This document shows positions 1 through 8,760 of a DNA stretch of 64,000 nt, piece after piece. The notes under the pieces were generated by a model that made no database searches, was not told the DNA's origin, and was given only the letters and a program-made list of their open reading frames with translations. Each line of letters opens with the position of its first letter. The stretch's first letter is position 1. A program made the translations under genes and the position numbers. This DNA is from Apilactobacillus micheneri (GTDB lineage: Bacteria; Bacillota; Bacilli; Lactobacillales; Lactobacillaceae). The stretch lies in assembly GCF_002993975.1 (NCBI RefSeq), contig NZ_POSO01000002.1:124232-188231 (forward strand), given 5' to 3'.

Positions 1-41
1 TAAGTTATCATGGAGATAAATATTTATAAGGAAGGGTTATT

Positions 42-1322
42 ATGAATTTTAAGAAAAATGTTGCAGCAATTCTAACTGGAATTACATTAGCATCAATGCC
101 AGCAATGGCTGTTAGTGCTAACGGAATGCCTAAAAATAGTTCTAATTATTGGAATAAAGTTAGGTACATAAAAGTAAATAAAAATATTTCAGCTGTTCAA
201 AGAAAAGTTAAAAATAATTCTATTCAACCTAAAATTAATAAAAAAATGACCGTTAAAAAAGGTACTGTCTTAGTCGTCGATAGATTAAAAAGCAGTCATA
301 ATGAATGGCTTTTATTAGATGGTTTAAAAAACAGTAAAAATTCTGTTTGGTCAACTAATCAAAAGAATACTAATTGGATGAGTAAATATACACCAAAGAA
401 GATTGATAATACAACTAAATTAGTAACCTTAACTAAAAAGATAAACATTACTGAAAAGGCTACTAAGAATCATCAAATTCAAAATAAAACATTGAAAAAA
501 TCTAGTCTTAAAAAAGGTTCAGTTGTTTATGTAAGAAGTTTTGGTGGTAATGAATGGCTAGTTTTCGGTAATAATATGCCTAAGACTAGTAAAAATGGTG
601 CTTGGGTAACTAATAACAAAGGTACTAACTGGATGAAAAAGTACACTCCAAAACCAATTAGTAATAAGTATATTGATTTAAATCAAGACGTTTCAATAAC
701 TGAAAAAGCGGTCAAAAATAATGTCATTCAAAATAAAAACATTAAAAAAGACACTTTAAAAAGTGGTACAACTATTTTAGTAAAACCATTAAGTAAAAAT
801 GAATTCTTAATATTAAGTAGTAATGTACCTAATACTAGCAAAAATGGTGCTTGGATCATTCAAGGACAAAATAACAAATTTAGCGATTCACAAATTCTAA
901 AATCACAATATAATACCACTCCTACAAGTGATATTGGTAGTGATTATACTGATGCATATTTCCAAAGTAATATTGGAAACAAAGATAAAACAATTGCAAC
1001 GGCTGGACAAAAAGTACAAGCCAAAAAAGTTGATGACAATAATGCATTAATTAAAGTTGATGGTAATGAATATCCAATGCCAATTAGCAAAGATATACAA
1101 TTACCAACTAGAAACAACGTTTATGCTTCTCAAAAAAGTAATATTGTATTTTCATTATATGCACCAAATGACTCAAATGCGGTAGCATTAAGTAGTTACA
1201 CACCACAAAATGGTGATCAATGGCGTCAAATGTCCAACGATGGAAAACTAAAAGTATTTGAATACTTAGCCAAAGATAATGGTTGGCTACATGTTGGCGA
1301 TATTAATACAAATAATAAATAA
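42..1322 (+). CDS. Secreted surface protein with three tandem modules
   Basis: An exported 426-residue protein of unknown function. Residues 1-26 look like a Sec signal peptide (MNFKKN, hydrophobic core, cut near VSA-NG). Three diverged copies of a module of about 80 residues follow (roughly 35-118, 128-208, 212-290). Each has a KKGT/S-x-V-x-V segment, and the first two end in an aromatic block such as NTNWM followed by KYTPK. The last 130 residues are unlike the modules. The arrangement resembles SH3-like or SLAP-type wall-binding repeats, which is inference. Single modules that look related occur in the secreted proteins at 8761-9111 and 21685-22650. AAGGAAGGG sits just before the ATG. The gene stands alone and ends in a bidirectional terminator. 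Confidence 0.75.
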   Translation: MNFKKNVAAILTGITLASMPAMAVSANGMPKNSSNYWNKVRYIKVNKNISAVQRKVKNNSIQPKINKKMTVKKGTVLVVDRLKSSHNEWLLLDGLKNSKNSVWSTNQKNTNWMSKYTPKKIDNTTKLVTLTKKINITEKATKNHQIQNKTLKKSSLKKGSVVYVRSFGGNEWLVFGNNMPKTSKNGAWVTNNKGTNWMKKYTPKPISNKYIDLNQDVSITEKAVKNNVIQNKNIKKDTLKSGTTILVKPLSKNEFLILSSNVPNTSKNGAWIIQGQNNKFSDSQILKSQYNTTPTSDIGSDYTDAYFQSNIGNKDKTIATAGQKVQAKKVDDNNALIKVDGNEYPMPISKDIQLPTRNNVYASQKSNIVFSLYAPNDSNAVALSSYTPQNGDQWRQMSNDGKLKVFEYLAKDNGWLHVGDINTNNK

Positions 1323-1329
1323 AATAAAA

Positions 1330-1352
1330 AAGCTTAGGAATAACCTAAGCTT
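1330..1352. terminator. Bidirectional terminator
   Basis: AAGCTTAGG pairs with CCTAAGCTT across a 5-base loop, with A and T runs on the two sides. It ends the surface-protein gene on the plus strand and the acetolactate decarboxylase gene on the minus strand. Confidence 0.85.
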
Positions 1353-1359
1353 TTTTATT

Positions 1360-2073
1360 TTATTCAGCTTCACCAATTGCTCCAGCAATGTCATCTTTTG
1401 AAAAATCATGTTTCATAAACTCTTCATCGTTAACTGGTAATTGTTGTTCTAAATGATCTAATACTTGAGCTGAAACTTCGCCATTATTAGTTGAAAAGTC
1501 TAACAAATGACCACCCATTGATAAATCATCAGCAATAAAATGTAGATGAAAGCCACCTACCGCCGAACCATTAAATAATTGTGGAGAATAATATCCCATA
1601 ACAGTTCCAGTTACATTTTCACCATTAAATTCATGTTGCTTATGAGCACAATCCACTAAAGTTGGATATGGTTTTTCTTGTTTGTAAACTGATCTAGTTT
1701 TAATTTTATCAAAAGTGCCATGCAGTTTAATTGAGAAGAAAGTATTTTGCCAATCTTTCATCCCCATAACTTTTTCTTCTAACTTATCAGGAGTCATTGT
1801 GGATTCAATATCAAATAATTTTTTATAATCAGCAAAGTGAACGTCAGCAAATGGAACCGTAAAATTACCATCTAATTTATTCACACTACCATGACCATCA
1901 ATTTGATATGGAGTACCATCTTTAATGACTAATTCACCATCAAGGCCATCACCAGTGCCAATTCCAGTATCACCATGTTTTAATAAGTCACTTAATTTTA
2001 GGGTTCCTTTAAATAATCCTGGAACTAGTAATGCTAAAGTCCCATATTGATACAAATTATTTGTTTTAACCAT
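1360..2073 (-). CDS. budA: Alpha-acetolactate decarboxylase
   Basis: Converts alpha-acetolactate to acetoin and CO2 in the cytoplasm, the second step of the acetoin branch from pyruvate. The 237-residue length is normal for the family. The N-terminal signature GIGTGDGLDGE is at residues 37-47. The three zinc-binding histidines are at 176, 178 (HLH) and 189 (GGH), with the spacing known for this family. No acetolactate synthase gene is next to it, so the substrate must come from elsewhere in the genome. In lactic acid bacteria the enzyme diverts pyruvate away from lactate and limits acidification, and also keeps acetolactate from building up. The gene is monocistronic, with the DJ-1-like gene upstream on the same strand behind its own terminator. 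Confidence 0.95.
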   Translation of the reverse strand: MVKTNNLYQYGTLALLVPGLFKGTLKLSDLLKHGDTGIGTGDGLDGELVIKDGTPYQIDGHGSVNKLDGNFTVPFADVHFADYKKLFDIESTMTPDKLEEKVMGMKDWQNTFFSIKLHGTFDKIKTRSVYKQEKPYPTLVDCAHKQHEFNGENVTGTVMGYYSPQLFNGSAVGGFHLHFIADDLSMGGHLLDFSTNNGEVSAQVLDHLEQQLPVNDEEFMKHDFSKDDIAGAIGEAE

Positions 2074-2144
2074 TTTAGAAAACTTCTTTCTATCTTAAGT
2101 TATTAATATATTATAGTACATATAATCCATATGGCAGTAAAAAA

Positions 2145-2169
2145 AGCTCCACCCATAATGGATAGAACC
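2145..2169 (-). terminator. Terminator of the DJ-1/PfpI gene
   Basis: On the minus strand GGTTCTATCC pairs, with four G-U pairs, with GGGTGGAGCT, followed by a run of seven T. Confidence 0.7.
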
Positions 2170-2183
2170 CTTTTGTCTAAATA

Positions 2184-2696
2184 TTATTTTAGTAATTGCA
2201 AGCTTTCACGATTGAAGTCTTCCAAATCATCAGGAGTACGACTTGTAACTAATTTGTGTTTACTATCAACCACAACTGGTGCATTTAATACTTCAGCTCC
2301 AGCATAGAACAAGTCATATCTGATGGTTGTGTAAGCTGTTAATTTCAATTCATTAGTTAATCCAGTTTGAATAAAGAATTGAGGACCATGGCAAATAGCA
2401 AATACAGGCTTATTAGCCATTAAGAATTCTTTAACAAAGTTAACGTAACGAGCATCAACACGTAAAGCATCAGGAGAGCCACCACCTGGTAGCAATAGAG
2501 CATCATAACTATCAAAATCAGCATCATCAATTGAAACATCAACTTTTTGAACATCACCATGTTCACCGTGAATTTCATTACCAGCTTTTGCTTCAATAAT
2601 GTATACACTGTGACCAGCATCTTCCAAAGCCTTTTTAGGTGAAGTTAATTCTGAATCTTCATATCCGCTTGTAACAACAGCAGCAATCTTACTCAT
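2184..2696 (-). CDS. DJ-1/PfpI family protein
   Basis: A cytoplasmic class I glutamine-amidotransferase-fold protein of the PfpI/YhbO group, 170 residues, normal for the family. The nucleophile elbow AICHGPQ places Cys102 next to His103, and an acidic residue in GYEDSE (residues 11-16) supplies the partner carboxylate. Members are annotated variously as intracellular proteases, chaperones or deglycases acting on methylglyoxal-damaged molecules; sequence alone cannot choose between these. GGAGG lies 9 bases before the ATG. It is a single-gene unit with its own terminator. Confidence 0.9.
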   Translation of the reverse strand: MSKIAAVVTSGYEDSELTSPKKALEDAGHSVYIIEAKAGNEIHGEHGDVQKVDVSIDDADFDSYDALLLPGGGSPDALRVDARYVNFVKEFLMANKPVFAICHGPQFFIQTGLTNELKLTAYTTIRYDLFYAGAEVLNAPVVVDSKHKLVTSRTPDDLEDFNRESLQLLK

Positions 2697-2849
2697 ATTA
2701 AAATTCCTCCTCTATTCATGTGATCATTTACATGCTACATAAGAATTAATCATGATACAAGTAAAAGAACTTATTCAAAGTAAATAATTGATATCGGCTT
2801 GGAAAGTCTATTATAATAAGGTTATACAATATACGGAGGAATTAAAATA

Positions 2850-3443
2850 ATGAAAAAATTATTAAAAATTACATTGGCAACATTTGCTTGTCTATTTATT
2901 TTAAGTGCATGTGGTAAACAACAATCAAATGAAAATAAGAAGCCACTTCAAGTACCATCATTATCTAGTGCTTTTGATACAAGTGGTATTTCACTCCAAA
3001 AATATGACAACATTAAGGTTTCTAGCAATCAATTAAAAGGTGGCAGTTCTAAAGAGAGTCTTATGAAAACTTTAGGTAAGCCATATCATACTTCAGACAC
3101 TAAATTAACTAATAATCAAAATGCTAAAGAATATACTTGGCAATTAGGTAATGATGCCAAAATTAAATACATTTTTGCAATCGTTTATAAAGATAAAATT
3201 CTAAGTAAAGGATATCAACAAAATACATCATCTAAATTAGTTAAAAAGGAAACCATTAAGGACTTAAAAAATGGTACTTCTTATAATGAAGTAATAAATA
3301 AGTTAGGCAGTCCACTTGCAGAACAAATATCGGACGGTGTACAGTTCTTAACTTATCAAAATGATAAAAATGGCAATGCTGTGAACTTAACATTCAAAAA
3401 TAGTAATTTAGATAATAAGAAATTTACCACATTAAATGGATAA
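2850..3443 (+). CDS. Lipoprotein with two BamE/SmpA-like repeats
   Basis: A predicted membrane-anchored lipoprotein of 197 residues. The signal peptide ends in the lipobox LSAC, with Cys21 as the lipidated residue. After a short linker come two similar segments, GSSKESLMKTLGKP (about residues 65-78) and NGTSYNEVINKLGSP (about 137-151). This is the helix pattern of SmpA/BamE-type folds and of the DUF3862 lipoproteins common in Lactobacillales. The function of that group is unknown. It has a clear GGAGG site and its own bidirectional terminator. Confidence 0.8.
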   Translation: MKKLLKITLATFACLFILSACGKQQSNENKKPLQVPSLSSAFDTSGISLQKYDNIKVSSNQLKGGSSKESLMKTLGKPYHTSDTKLTNNQNAKEYTWQLGNDAKIKYIFAIVYKDKILSKGYQQNTSSKLVKKETIKDLKNGTSYNEVINKLGSPLAEQISDGVQFLTYQNDKNGNAVNLTFKNSNLDNKKFTTLNG

Positions 3444-3446
3444 TCA

Positions 3447-3476
3447 AAAAAGCCACTTTTCATAAAGTGGCTTTTT
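3447..3476. terminator. Bidirectional terminator
   Basis: AAAAAGCCACTTT pairs with AAAGTGGCTTTTT around the loop TCAT. It serves the lipoprotein gene and overlaps the end of the convergent small gene. Confidence 0.9.
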
Positions 3477-3753
3477 AAATATCAATATATTTATCAAGTT
3501 GTAATGATTGAAGTTCTTCAAATAATTCATCAGTACTCATTTTATTCAAGGTAGTCATAAATTCATCATCATAATTATCCATTAAATCGTCAAAATATTT
3601 TTTGACCTGTTTAGGATCCATATTACGATAAAGTCTAACCTTATCTTTAGGGTTTCTTAAATCATAATGATAATTAGCATAAAACTTCTTTATGTACCAT
3701 GCACCTTTGATTTTAGCTTGATATGTTTTAATTCTTTCATCTGTCCAATACAT
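3475..3753 (-). CDS. Small acidic protein of unknown function
   Basis: A 92-residue soluble protein that I do not recognise. It is rich in aromatic and charged residues: tyrosine/lysine-rich in the first 35 residues (YQAKIKGAWYIKKFYANY), acidic and predicted helical from about residue 50. There is no signal peptide or membrane segment. GGGTG and AAAGGA lie just before the ATG, so it is likely translated. It is a single-gene unit, with no functional hint from its neighbours. Confidence 0.6.
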   Translation of the reverse strand: MYWTDERIKTYQAKIKGAWYIKKFYANYHYDLRNPKDKVRLYRNMDPKQVKKYFDDLMDNYDDEFMTTLNKMSTDELFEELQSLQLDKYIDI

Positions 3754-3817
3754 GTCCTTTCACCCTCTTTAAATCTATTATATATAAAAAGCTTCATAAA
3801 GTGAAAGATAAGACAAA

Positions 3818-3852
3818 AAAGACACCTAAAATAGTAAATTTTAGGTGTCTTT
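3818..3852 (-). terminator. Terminator of namA
   Basis: A 15-base-pair stem, AAAGACACCTAAAAT with ATTTTAGGTGTCTTT, around a 5-base loop, with T runs on both strands. Confidence 0.9.
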
Positions 3853-3854
3853 TA

Positions 3855-4889
3855 TTAGTCTTGGCCACGACTATATGAATCATTAAATTCCTTAAAGTTT
3901 TTATCATGTAAATATTTAGCAGCATCAGATAACCAATTAGTATTACGTAAAAGTGCACGTCCTTCCATAATCAAATCAGCTTGGTTGTTTTGCAAAATAT
4001 ATTCACATAATCCAGGATTATCTAAAAGCCCAACCGTTGAAACTGGAATGTTAACCGCCTGTTTCATTGCAGTTGCGAATTTAGTTTGATAACCATCATG
4101 TACTGGAAAATCAGGACTGGCATCAGTTAAGCCACCAGTTGAAGCATCGATTAAATCAATTCCTGATGCTTCTAGCCAGCGACCAATTTGTTGCCAATCA
4201 GACATTGTATTTTGTGTGCCGGTTGTATCATAATCACTCAATGACAATCTAATCCAAATTGGGCCATTATAATTAGCCTTAACAGCTTCAATAACTTCAC
4301 GAACAATACGGTAACGTTTTTCTAAACTACCACCATATTCATCATCACGTTTATTTGCAACTGCTGATAAAAATTGATGTAATAAATATCCATGTGCTCC
4401 ATGAATTTCCACCATATCGACGCCTGCATTAGCTGCTCTTTTAGCTGCTGTACCAAAATTTTGCACAATTTGTTTAATTTGACTAATTGTTAATTCATTG
4501 GGAGTACGATAATGACTACTAAATTCAAATGAACTAGGTGCAACTGGATAATTAGCGTCACTAGCTTTACGTCCAGCATGGTTTAATTGAATTCCAATTT
4601 TACTACCTAAATAGTGAATCGAACTAACTAACGATTTCAATTTGTCTGCTTGTTGATCATTCCACAATCCCAAATCATTTTTAGTAATACGTCCATCCGG
4701 TTCAACGGCTGTTGATTCAGTAATAATCAATCCGACTTGACTAATGGCACGCATTCCATAATGTGCAAAATGAAATGGCGTTAAGATACCATCTTCATTC
4801 TTCACTTCGTACATACACATTGGTGACATAACCACTCGATTTTTTAAATTTAATCCACCAACATTAGCTTTAGATAATAATAAAGACAT
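3855..4889 (-). CDS. namA: NADPH dehydrogenase, Old Yellow Enzyme family
   Basis: An FMN-dependent ene-reductase of the YqjM/NamA type, 344 residues, which reduces activated C=C bonds of unsaturated aldehydes, quinones and nitro compounds with NADPH. The thermophilic-like OYE signature is present: Cys25 in MSPMCMYE, the substrate-binding pair His163/His166 in HGAHGYLLHQF, and the RDDEYGGS loop. The barrel ends with the phosphate-binding EGRALLRN segment. A palindrome-like element (TTACT...AGTAA) lies in the leader at 4913-4929 and resembles one before the NAD(P)H-binding protein gene at 11985. That suggests joint control by an electrophile or quinone sensor, which is inference. Confidence 0.93.
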   Translation of the reverse strand: MSLLLSKANVGGLNLKNRVVMSPMCMYEVKNEDGILTPFHFAHYGMRAISQVGLIITESTAVEPDGRITKNDLGLWNDQQADKLKSLVSSIHYLGSKIGIQLNHAGRKASDANYPVAPSSFEFSSHYRTPNELTISQIKQIVQNFGTAAKRAANAGVDMVEIHGAHGYLLHQFLSAVANKRDDEYGGSLEKRYRIVREVIEAVKANYNGPIWIRLSLSDYDTTGTQNTMSDWQQIGRWLEASGIDLIDASTGGLTDASPDFPVHDGYQTKFATAMKQAVNIPVSTVGLLDNPGLCEYILQNNQADLIMEGRALLRNTNWLSDAAKYLHDKNFKEFNDSYSRGQD

Positions 4890-4912
4890 ATTATTTTATC
4901 CCTCCGTTTAGC

Positions 4913-4929
4913 TTACTTAATGTTAGTAA
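4913..4929. promoter_or_regulatory. Candidate operator before namA
   Basis: TTACTTAATGTTAGTAA is an imperfect palindrome (5-base outer arms TTACT/AGTAA) lying between the likely promoter and the ribosome site of namA. It resembles the GTTACTT-TAT-AAGTAAC palindrome at 11946-11962 upstream of another oxidoreductase gene. Confidence 0.35.
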
Positions 4930-4962
4930 CACTAGCACGCTAATTTTTAAATGTAAAATAAA

Positions 4963-4983
4963 AACACTCGATTAACGAGTGTT
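4963..4983 (-). terminator. Terminator of the small gene after the MFS gene
   Basis: AACACTCG pairs with CGAGTGTT around a 5-base loop, overlapping the stop codon of the minus-strand gene and followed by a T-rich tail on that strand. Confidence 0.75.
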
Positions 4984-5227
4984 AAGATAGTGATTTCATA
5001 GCATTCATAAAACAATGCATTGAGCAATCAATCTCACCTTTAATAATTTTGATCTTATTATCAACATGGGTTTGATTAATATTATCACTTTGCTTTAAAT
5101 AGCTAACCAAATTATCAATGTCTGAAATCACATTACTTTTTTCATTAGTGTTATCAAAAGCATTTATTAAATGTGAACGGGTTCTTTTTAAATTTAATAA
5201 TGTTTGATCAATACTGTCCTTTTCCAT
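4982..5227 (-). CDS. Small helical protein of unknown function
   Basis: An 81-residue predicted all-helical cytoplasmic protein that I do not recognise. I place the start at MEKDSIDQT because GAGGGG lies 8 bases before this ATG; the open frame extends nine codons further but has no such site. The C-terminus carries two cysteines and a histidine in IDCSMHCFMNAM, which could bind metal or be redox active (inference). The gene begins 13 bases after the stop of the frameshifted MFS gene and is probably co-transcribed with it. Confidence 0.55.
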   Translation of the reverse strand: MEKDSIDQTLLNLKRTRSHLINAFDNTNEKSNVISDIDNLVSYLKQSDNINQTHVDNKIKIIKGEIDCSMHCFMNAMKSLS

Positions 5228-5240
5228 ATAAACACCCCTC

Positions 5241-6460
5241 TTAATCTCCATCATTTTTAATTGATCGCAAATTCTTTCTAACTAAGAATAAATTAATTGC
5301 TGCCAAAATAGTTGTCGCAATAAATACACCACGATAGCCACCAATTAATACAACTGCTGATCCAATCATTGGTCCTGAAACATTGCCGGCAGCTTGAAAA
5401 CTTTGATTCCAACTAAATACCTGACTAATTCTTTTTTTAGGACTATATTTAGCTAACATTGCTTGAACAGTTGGCAATAAAGCGGCATCTGAAATACCAA
5501 TTAAGAAACGAGTTGCTCCTAGTTGCCAAACATTTGTACAAAACTAGTTAAAAAGAAAATTAAAATAGAAAATAATATGCCAAATTTTAAAATTTGATGC
5601 GACCCAATTCGATCACCTAATTTACCAAAAAATGGTGCAATTGAAATCATTGCCACTCCATTTAAAGCTTGAATAATTCCTGCGACTAACGCAATGTTCG
5701 TTGAATTAGGATCCAGTTGTTTTACATATAAACTAAGAATTGGTGAAATCGAATTATTGGTAGCTTGAATAAACAATGTAGTTAAAAACATTCCAAATAA
5801 AATTTGTGCCGTTGGAATCCCACTTAAGAAATGTGGTTGCTTTTCGCCCTTTTCATGAACAACTGGCGTAAAATTCTCATGAACAAAAAAGACACTAAGG
5901 AAGAATGCAATCAACATCGCAACTCCAGTAATTAAAAAGGTATACCGATATCCAAATACATCGGCTATTAAACCACCAATCATTGGACCTATCAATGTTC
6001 CCGATACATTACCAGTCGATAATTTACCAGATGCATGCCCAATTTTGTTTTTAGGAGTTTCGGCAGCTACTAATGCATTGGCATTACTAATAAAACCAGA
6101 AAAGACTCCTTGTAGTAAACGCAAAATAATCAGTTGCCAAGCACTTGTTACTAAACTCATACAACCAATCACAACTGCCATTCCAAATGAAGCCCTTAGT
6201 AACATCGGCTTACGTCCGTATTTATCGGCTAAATATCCCCAAAGTGGCGATACAATCATCTTAACAATAAATGGTGCAGCAAAGGCTAATCCACTATAGA
6301 TTGAAGTTTCAGTCGCATTATAATGACCCAGTTGTCCGATAAATAATGCAATGAATGGACTAATACAGCTAAAGCCAATCCCCGCTACGAAGGTTCCAAA
6401 CCATAAAACGTTTAAGTTTTGTTTCCAATTAACAGTTTTCGAACCCAATGTAACATTCAT
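5241..6460 (-). pseudogene. MFS multidrug-type exporter, frameshifted
   Basis: A 12-helix major facilitator of the drug:H+ antiporter type, broken in two. The upstream part (5519-6460, 313 residues) carries TM1-10 and the loop motif WGYLADKYGRKP. The downstream part (5241-5477) carries the end, TVQAMLAKYSPKKR to RKNLRS. Near 5525-5540 the first frame ends in SFVQMFGN-stop, while the other frame reads NVWQLGATRFLIGISDAALL straight into the second part, so a single-base indel separates them. Joined, the protein would be about 400 residues, normal for the family. Either the exporter is inactivated or this is a sequencing error in a T-rich stretch. The small gene at 4982-5227 follows at once. Confidence 0.85.
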
Positions 6461-6571
6461 CTCCTTTATTTTTATGATACTTATAAATAAAGAATTATAA
6501 CACCAATAAATTGAATGAAAAAGTTATTGGTATCAAATAATATAGGTTAAAATTATATTAGGAGGATACAT

Positions 6572-7597
6572 ATGATTTATATATTATTGTTAACTTTATT
6601 ATTATCAATTGTTTTATCCATAATTTCATATAAATTAAATAAAACTAGTATCATGAATGGATTGTTTATTCTATCATCTATTTTTGCCATTGTAGCTAAC
6701 TTAGGTTACTTAACATTTAATATACATATCCAATTGATCCATATTCCAGCAATGATTGTTTTTGCAATCATAAGTTCGTTACTTTTATTAGTCTACCTAG
6801 TTTATACAATGATACTAATATTTGATGGAATTGTAGTTTGGTATTATGAAACTCATCATTTGGCAAATATCTTTAGCTTAATATTGGGATTAATAATGAT
6901 AGTGTACCCAATTGTTAATCACTTTATTATTCAAATTTTTCCTAATCCTTTTGATATAATCATCGAAAGAATCATTGAATTTGGTTTATTTTATATTGTT
7001 AGTTCATTTATTGCTTTTTGCATTGCAGTCATTCTATGCAATTTAAATCGACCAACATTAAATCAAGATTATATAATCATTTTAGGTGCTGGTTTAGTGC
7101 ATGGTGATGAGGTTGGTCCCATTTTAGCTGCCAGAATTAATAAAGCAATTAATATTTATTGGCAACAAATCGAAAAAACCAATAAACATCCCTTCATAAT
7201 TTGTTCGGGTGGTCAAGGTCATGATGAAACTGTTTCTGAAGGTTTTGCAATGTGTGAATATGCAAATCAACACGGTATAAATGAAGCTGATGTAACTGCA
7301 GAAGAACATTCAATTAATACAATGACCAATTTTAAAAAATCAAAAGAAATAATTGAACGTAAACATTTAAAAATTGATAGAGGCATTTTTGTATCAAGTA
7401 ATTATCATGTTTATCGCGCTAATCGATATGCTAAAATAGTTGGTCTACCAATTAATGGTATCGGATCAAAAACTAAAATTACATCCTTATCGCATAGTAT
7501 TTTACGTGAATATTTTGCAATTATCTTGAATCACAAACGCTTAAATTTATTAATTGGATTATTAATTGTGGTAATAACAATTATTTTATATATGTAA
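6572..7597 (+). CDS. YdcF/ElyC/SanA-type membrane protein (DUF218)
   Basis: A 341-residue integral membrane protein. About five hydrophobic segments occupy the first 165 residues. A cytoplasmic-looking DUF218 domain follows (about 168-320), starting with DYIIILGAGLVHGDEVGP and including SGGQGHDETVSEG and the conserved SSNYHVYRA segment. A last TM helix closes the protein. DUF218 proteins are linked to envelope integrity and vancomycin sensitivity in enterobacteria; the biochemical activity is not settled. AGGAGG lies just before the ATG. Single-gene unit. Confidence 0.85.
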   Translation: MIYILLLTLLLSIVLSIISYKLNKTSIMNGLFILSSIFAIVANLGYLTFNIHIQLIHIPAMIVFAIISSLLLLVYLVYTMILIFDGIVVWYYETHHLANIFSLILGLIMIVYPIVNHFIIQIFPNPFDIIIERIIEFGLFYIVSSFIAFCIAVILCNLNRPTLNQDYIIILGAGLVHGDEVGPILAARINKAINIYWQQIEKTNKHPFIICSGGQGHDETVSEGFAMCEYANQHGINEADVTAEEHSINTMTNFKKSKEIIERKHLKIDRGIFVSSNYHVYRANRYAKIVGLPINGIGSKTKITSLSHSILREYFAIILNHKRLNLLIGLLIVVITIILYM

Positions 7598-7627
7598 AAA
7601 GGTTCTATCATTCAAGATAGAACCTTT
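7598..7627. terminator. Bidirectional terminator
   Basis: AAAGGTTCTATC pairs with GATAGAACCTTT around a 6-base loop, flanked by A and T runs, between two convergent genes. Confidence 0.9.
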
Positions 7628-7631
7628 TTTA

Positions 7632-8297
7632 TTATTGATTTATATAATCTAATAGTTGATACATAATCTTTTTATTTTCTTTAGGCACTGGATAGTTAAT
7701 AATATCAGCAGCACTTTGATTTAAAGCATTATCACAAGCATACTCGCCATCATTAACGACAATTTCTCTTAAATCTGTTTGCATAGGTTCAAAATGAAAT
7801 TGTAAGCCCATAATATGATGGTTAATTACAAAGCCTTGATTTTTCAATAAATCACTAGAAAATAATAATTTAGCTTGGTTAGGAACTTCAAACATTTCAC
7901 CATGCCAATGTAACGCCATTAATTTTTTAGGAAAATTATCTATTATGTTAGCTTTCAAATATACAGGTGCCCAGCCCACTTCTTTCACTGGCGAAGGAGC
8001 AATCCGATAACCTAATGCTTTAGCTATTTGTTGTGACCCAAAACAAGCCCCATAAATTGGGATATCTTTATCAATTGCTTCATGAATTAATTTACGTTCT
8101 GCCTTAATCCAGTCGTCATCATCATTAGCACTCATTGGACCACCTAATATCACTAACATGTCGGTTTCATTGATATTAGGTAATTTATAAAATTCATTAG
8201 GATGATAAATATACATATCATGTCCATGATCTTCCGCCCATGAACGAATAGTGCCAGGTCCTTCATTAGATGCATGTTGTAAAACATTAATGCGCAT
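7632..8297 (-). CDS. Class I glutamine amidotransferase-like protein
   Basis: A 221-residue stand-alone GATase-1 domain protein of the group often labelled GMP-synthase-like. The oxyanion strand LGGPMSAND, the nucleophile elbow YGACFGSQ with its cysteine, and the His/Glu pair in LQFHFEP are all present, so the catalytic triad is intact. No ammonia-accepting synthase domain is fused or adjacent, so the substrate is unknown; relatives act on gamma-glutamyl compounds. The start is set at MRINVLQHASNEGPG, which has GGTGA 5 bases upstream; an open frame reaches 23 codons further without a site. Confidence 0.85.
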   Translation of the reverse strand: MRINVLQHASNEGPGTIRSWAEDHGHDMYIYHPNEFYKLPNINETDMLVILGGPMSANDDDDWIKAERKLIHEAIDKDIPIYGACFGSQQIAKALGYRIAPSPVKEVGWAPVYLKANIIDNFPKKLMALHWHGEMFEVPNQAKLLFSSDLLKNQGFVINHHIMGLQFHFEPMQTDLREIVVNDGEYACDNALNQSAADIINYPVPKENKKIMYQLLDYINQ

Positions 8298-8335
8298 AAT
8301 TTCACCGTCTTTCAAATTTAATATTATAAAGCTAG

Positions 8336-8593
8336 TTAATAAAATTCTATAAGAAGTAAATAACAAACTATGGCTATTGCATAAATAATAGCATAGACTT
8401 TCTGCTCATTATGAGATAAGCATACATAACAATTTGATGATTGAAAATTTAACTGTATTAAACACAATCTAAATACTAAAAAAGCAACTAACGCATTTAG
8501 CAATAAACCTTTATCGTGAAGTAAGGCCATTATTGTGATTAATAAAAGTGTAAAAGCATTTATTAAAATAACTTTTAATATTGTATGTTTCAT
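8336..8593 (-). CDS. Small membrane protein of unknown function
   Basis: An 85-residue protein with three probable membrane helices (about 5-27, 30-48 and 62-83). A short polar loop between the last two holds CYVCLSHNEQ, with two cysteines. I do not recognise the family. The start at MKHTILK is preceded by AAAGGA; nine upstream codons in frame have no ribosome site. It lies just upstream of the amidotransferase gene on the same strand and may share its transcript. Confidence 0.5.
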   Translation of the reverse strand: MKHTILKVILINAFTLLLITIMALLHDKGLLLNALVAFLVFRLCLIQLNFQSSNCYVCLSHNEQKVYAIIYAIAIVCYLLLIEFY

Positions 8594-8638
8594 ATTTAGA
8601 ATTCCTTTGTTTAACGTCACAGTGAGTGACCATTTATA

Positions 8639-8731
8639 TTAAATTACAAAATTGATTGTCGGAATTCCATTAAAATGAACAGAAAAATAAAGAAGATAAT
8701 TGAAAACAAACTTTTTTAATTTATTTAGCAT
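8639..8731 (-). CDS. 30-residue cationic peptide ORF
   Basis: A very short ORF with an excellent ribosome site: AAAGGAGAT 6 bases before ATG. It reads MLNKLKKFVFNYLLYFSVHF then NGIPTINFVI. The first 20 residues could form a basic amphipathic helix. It lies between two co-directional genes (31 bases after the stop of the small secreted protein gene). It could be a leaderless peptide, a small membrane protein or a chance ORF. The site and position make translation plausible, but no homologue is known to me. Confidence 0.4.
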   Translation of the reverse strand: MLNKLKKFVFNYLLYFSVHFNGIPTINFVI

Positions 8732-8760
8732 TCAAATATCTCCTTTATAAAATTAATTTA

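Noticed and set aside
2420-2620. Minus-strand ORF inside the DJ-1/PfpI gene
   Set aside because: An out-of-frame shadow of the longer, conserved gene.
5241-5477. Independent 78-residue gene
   Set aside because: It contains the last helices of the MFS exporter and continues its sequence across a one-base shift.
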